From Synchiropus splendidus (Eukaryota > Chordata > Actinopteri > Syngnathiformes > Callionymidae), in assembly GCF_027744825.2 (NCBI RefSeq), contig NC_071336.1, positions 15,217,501 to 15,281,500 on the forward strand: a stretch of 64,000 bases of DNA. Direction: 5' to 3'. Of the stretch, positions 44,193 through 64,000 are shown one piece after another. Under the pieces are notes generated by a model that saw nothing but the letters and a program-made list of their open reading frames with translations, was not told the origin of the DNA and did not search any database. A program made the position numbers and the translations under genes. Each line of letters begins with the position of its first letter. The stretch's first letter is position 1.

Positions 44193-44330
44193 GTTTCAGG
44201 GGCTCACACCAACACAACAGCCAAAACAGGGGGCAACTGTGTGGTAACGTGATCCAGAGATGCTCCATTACGGAGTCAGGTGACTCCTGGGTTTCCATGG
44301 TAACCGGACTGGAATGTTATGGTGACTGAC

Positions 44331-44362
44331 ACACACACGGACGGACAGACAGACGGACGGGG
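44331..44362. repeat. ACGG/ACAG tetranucleotide repeat
   Basis: Tandem ACGGAC and AGAC units follow a short CA run. Confidence 0.65.
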
Positions 44363-44536
44363 ACCCCACGCACAAAGGAGGACGGACAGGTCAGCTGTGC
44401 AGGTGGGCAGGAGGTTCACTTGTTCGGCCAGCTAGTGCCAAGGTCCGTCATCGCAAGCCCGTCAGCGGATCATCCTGACCTGTGACCCTTCGCCGCATTA
44501 GGACACAGAAGAGTGCAAATGTATATCTATACATTA

Positions 44537-44563
44537 GTGTGTGTGTGTGTGTGTGTGTGTGTG
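44537..44563. repeat. GT dinucleotide microsatellite
   Basis: An uninterrupted run of 13 GT units. Confidence 0.95.
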
Positions 44564-44748
44564 ATGTCGGAGCATGCATGTCTGAGAGAGAGAGCGCACA
44601 CGTGTGTCTTTGACCCCGCAGCTCACAGTGACCTCAGCAGCAGGAAAGATCATAATTTAGTCAGTCTGGTATCATCCTCTTCCCTCTCACGGCCGGTGAG
44701 TCTCTGGGGGTCACAGTCCAGACAAACACAAAACACTGGGTCTGAATG

Positions 44749-60498
<15,750 letters not shown>

Positions 60499-60897
60499 TT
60501 AGCAATGCACCAGAGCCCTGGATGGTAAATGAATGGAGGAGAGAGTGGTGGGCATTCAGGTGGGAGCCTTCGAAAAACTATCCATTTCAATATAGCAGTT
60601 GTATTCAACCATGAACTGTCACTTAGTTGACTTTCATCTTAAAACGTTCTCACAGGACACAGTGACAATGGGCACCACTTAGTGATCGCATTGACACCAT
60701 CTATGAATTTCAATGGACTACACACCCATGTGATTGATGGTGCAAAACATACCCGGATCTTATTCAGAACAAAAACAACCAGACAAACCACATTATTGCT
60801 CAACATTATTATTGTTGAATTCTAAATCCACCTGTTATACAAACAAACCGTACATGACTAGTCCCATGGCCTTCATAACTTCAGTCATCATTCAATC

Positions 60898-60980
60898 TAC
60901 AGGGGTAGGACAAAATAATGGAAACACCTTAAAGCTAAAAAAGCTTTAAGGTGTTTGCATTATTTTGTCCAACCTCTGTA
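60898..60980. mobile_element. Short Tc1/mariner-type MITE hairpin
   Basis: Inverted arms of about 38 bases (outer end TACAGGGGTAGGACAAAATA, inner end CACCTTAAAGC) flank a loop of a few bases, with TA at both outer ends as expected of TA-inserting elements. The arms differ at a few positions. It lies in the distal clcn3 intron. Confidence 0.75.
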
Positions 60981-61089
60981 CAATGTCATAGTAATCATGC
61001 ATTTACCAAATCACAAGGCCATTAGCTCTCATTTTCACAACAAACATGAATCATGTGCTTCCTATGCAAGTAATAAATGGCTCTCACGG

Positions 61090-61315
61090 CTCTTTAAGAG
61101 CACTTTCCCATGATTACCCAGCAACCAATGCGCTTCACACCAAGTCACCCATTCATGCACCCAATAACGCACTGGCTGCAGACGGCTGCGATCTGAACGG
61201 CCAGGAGCAAGCCGGGGTTAAGTGCCTTGCTCAGGGACACGACGACACAAACACGGCAGGAGCTCAGATCGGACCTCTCGGTCAAAGGCTGACCACTACC
61301 ATCTGCATCTGAAAG
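61090..61315. repeat. Dispersed teleost repeat copy
   Basis: The stretch contains GGGTTAAGTGCCTTGCTCAG followed by GGACACGACGACACAAAC, a block I recognise as a recurrent dispersed-repeat segment in fish genomes. It is also more GC-rich than its surroundings. The class (LINE tail or SINE) is not resolved. Confidence 0.45.
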
Positions 61316-61666
61316 TGTGATGTTGGGAAGTGCATCTCCGTCATCAAAAAGTCCACTGAACAGATCTCAATCACATCTAATAGTTCTTTAACAACTTAGC
61401 AACTAACTTTGTTTTACTTTGGTTTGTGCACAAATGACACCCTCTGGTGGACACGCTAGTAGTTACACCACCTCAGAGAAATCATGAGTGAGAAATTATT
61501 TAAAAAATAAATAAATAAACAAATCAACCCCCAATGACTGCAAAAATTGCAGTATCTAAGTAAAGACATGCTGAAGACCTTTGGCTTGTGCATTGACATT
61601 AATAACAATTATGTTTCTGCCGAACCGCATAGATGAAAACAGTTTCGTTTTGTCTCAACCGAGGCC

Positions 61667-61692
61667 TTTTCTAGCCACATGTGGCTAGAAAA
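61667..61692. repeat. Perfect 26-bp palindrome
   Basis: TTTTCTAGCCACA is followed directly by its reverse complement, with near-complementary bases continuing outside (GGCC on the left, GCC on the right). Confidence 0.85.
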
Positions 61693-63399
61693 GCCACATA
61701 CATTCATATTAGATACACAAGAAGTTTTACTATAAATACTTTTAAATAATTCTCAGTATGTTTGGTCTAAGGAGCAACATAAATGTAATAAACTTACAGC
61801 TTGGAGGTTTTTATCTTTCTTTGGTTCAAACTCAAATGTAGTTTTGATAAATAAGATCTATCTTTATAAAAAGCCGTTAAATATTCAGAACTTCAATATT
61901 CTAAATATTATTGACCTATTGCAATTAGTGTTATTAGCAATTAGCAATTATTAGCTTATTAAACTCAAACAGTAAAGGGGTGAGTCATCAGAATGGCATG
62001 ATTTTTTTTTTTTTCAGCGCTTCAGGTGTTCCTTAACTCTTAACTCTGACTGGTCAATACGGAGGTGTTGCCCAGACAACTGTAGCAAAGACGTGACTCA
62101 GCATTTGGCCTTCTAACGGACTGTACTACACCTCCTCCACCCAGAAACCTGTGGGTGGGCAATACGATGTCACAGCAAAGATGCTTCAACTTCAGTCACT
62201 AATATTTCAATTATTTTTTTGCTGTCACTCTCATACACAATGGTGGAAGAGGGAAATGTAATGACATGTATTGGTATCCAAATATTTTGTGCAAAAGAGC
62301 ACATAAAAATGCATTTTATACAGTGTTAATATGAACTCACTTAATGCTGAAGAAAAGTCGCTCAAAGTAACTGAAATAACTAAAAGAGGCACTTGGCTTG
62401 CCCGTATAATCAGAGTATCTGATGTACGGCGAAGATCGCACAGTTAAAGAAAACACAAAAAAAGATGAGTCTGATTCAGTGCTTCAGTGCTCTCACCATA
62501 TATTCATTTACTGCCCTCGGCCATAACTAATTAGTGGACCTGTCTGCAATGTGTCTTCTGAATACAATACGATTTGGATGCGTGCAGCGTGAAAATGAAG
62601 CCACAATCTCACATCCGTCAGACACAGATCCAGTGCAACAACGATGACAAACGGTGGATGGCCACTACAAGTGGCACGGGTTTTTGGAAGAACGCCACTA
62701 GCGTCTAACATGTCACTAAATCAACCAAGATCAAAGATTAACAAGGGAAAGAGTTAGTTTAAAAATTGAAAATGTTTTCTGTAAAATGTGGGAAATGTCA
62801 TGACAGCTGGAAACAAATGCATCCCCATGTAACTAGCGAGAAATCTAGATGTCCAAATAACGGTTTTCAGACGAACTTCTAGAACTTCAGTTGGCGGGCA
62901 TACGGATTAAATATGGGTCTACATCTTATTTGCGGTAAAATAAAAGGGGGAATAATGTTTTCGGGTATTAATTAGAAATTGAAAGCTGGGAGAAGAAGAC
63001 TATTCTGGAACACACTCGGCTAACCAGTTAGCAGTCCCTACACTTACGGTTATTTACACCCGAATACGGATGCAAAGCTGGTCGTAATTATATTTTATTT
63101 AGTTGGTCTGGTGTGTGCTTCCCGTTTGAAACTGAATAGAGGGGAAAACGACGTGAAAACGATGCACTTTCAGACGAGCATTGATGCAAGCGGTCCAGAC
63201 TAGCTTCAGCTGCTAGCTTCGAGGCTAACTGGCACCTGTGCGCTGGCAGCACTGTAATGTGTGGTGAGTTCCCGAAATATATAGCAATTGTTTGACAAAA
63301 AAAATATTTCAACTATGGAGAGCCACTTGCTATTTTTCCCCACGTTGTTGCTGCAATCACACCAGAGCGAAACGAAACAAAACAAAGCGACTCCAACGT

Positions 63400-63570
63400 A
63401 CCTTCCCGTTGCCTCAATTCCAGCCTCAACACGAACTCTCATCTTCGTACCTGAGGTTTTAACATTGCGGGTTTAGTTTCCTAGACGATCGTAAGTCCCC
63501 ACATCATTGTGGTTTCTTTTTTTTCAGTCCCATCGCTGACGGTGACGTCCACTTCCGGCTTGCGATCGCA
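63400..63570. promoter_or_regulatory. Distal clcn3 promoter, possibly bidirectional
   Basis: The segment has more CpG than its flanks and contains a TGACGTC word (63543-63549) and an ACTTCCGG ETS-type site (63551-63558). On the minus strand a donor (GGGAAG then GTACGT, about 63402) could end the non-coding first exon that the distal clcn3 transcript needs. In human the gene head to head with CLCN3 is NEK1, which may lie just right of this window. Confidence 0.4.
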
Positions 63571-64000
63571 GCCTCAGAACGGAGATAAACGAGCGAAGAG
63601 CAAACGCATGTATTATTCATCAAAAGTGCTGTCTTTTGGTAAATTGCTTTGTCTTGAAACAAAACACCGAACCTTGCCCGTTTCCCCAAAATAATAATAT
63701 ATTGTTTTGTCTTTTGACGCATGTTCTAAACAATGAATTTGAAAACATCTTTGATAATAAAAATTAATTAATAGTGGAATTTCATCCTCTCACACCATTG
63801 GGAATTAACCAATTGTTTCCGCACTTCAATACCATTTCAATTAATACTGGTAGAGAGCAACGTTGCAAGTCCTCTGGATATGGCCATATATTATTTTGCT
63901 CAAATTCAAGGATGAGCTTACTCGGACCTGCAAAATGGTCCTAACCAGGCCAAATGTCCTCACAAGTTGTTTTTCCCAAAATTGATCCTCACAAGAATAG

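Larger units (their letters stand above)
41641..44748. other. Tail-to-tail intergenic region mfap3l/clcn3
   Basis: No gene is recognised. It contains a DNA-transposon-like fragment near 42896-43085 and microsatellites from 43953 to 44563. The right-hand 0.9 kb is probably the clcn3 3' UTR. The vertebrate gene HPF1, which I would expect here from the human order, is not visible. Confidence 0.5.

Noticed and set aside
43953..44563. Cluster of short repeats that might suggest a repeat array such as CRISPR
   Set aside because: They are unrelated microsatellites (CA, CACG, ACGG, GT) without regular spacers, in a vertebrate gene context.

Overview
This is a vertebrate nuclear window, most likely from a percomorph-type teleost. 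The genes are split into many short exons with GT-AG introns, several introns are under 200 bp, and the encoded proteins match vertebrate families end to end. Microsatellites and remnants of fish-type transposons fill the gaps. No bacterial, phage or CRISPR features are present. I rebuilt the exon models by hand from reading-frame continuity and splice sites; in every model the exon phases close exactly.

Layout. 1-7.3 kb: mostly non-coding, with a single-exon PARP14-like fragment (+) that is followed by a large inverted duplication. 7.4-9.0 kb: a three-exon CXC chemokine (+). 9.9-12.2 kb: trmt10b (-), tail to tail with the chemokine. 12.2-16.5 kb: no confident gene, but a LINE remnant and repeat-like DNA. 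16.6-28.1 kb: intu (+), 17 coding exons. 28.4-30.4 kb: ino80b (-), tail to tail with intu and head to head with the next gene. 30.7-36.2 kb: aadat (+). 37.2-41.1 kb: mfap3l (+). 41.1-44.7 kb: non-coding, repeats and microsatellites. 44.7-60.5 kb: clcn3 (-), with two alternative first coding exons, a 76-nt cassette exon and a last exon that is open in two frames. 60.5-64 kb: upstream clcn3 intron, transposon remnants and a CpG-rich candidate promoter.

The genes are functionally mixed. The PARP14-like fragment and the chemokine belong to immune families. TRMT10B modifies tRNA position 9. INTU is a ciliary and planar-polarity (CPLANE) protein, INO80B a chromatin-remodeller subunit, AADAT a kynurenine/2-aminoadipate aminotransferase, MFAP3L an Ig-domain membrane protein and ClC-3 an endosomal Cl-/H+ exchanger. 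The aadat-mfap3l-clcn3 block matches the gene neighbourhood I remember from human 4q33, except that I see no HPF1 between mfap3l and clcn3.

The most rewarding signal is the 3' end of clcn3. The 76-nt cassette encodes a second version of the CBS2 segment carried by the last exon. Including it moves the last exon into another open frame that ends in an acidic tail.
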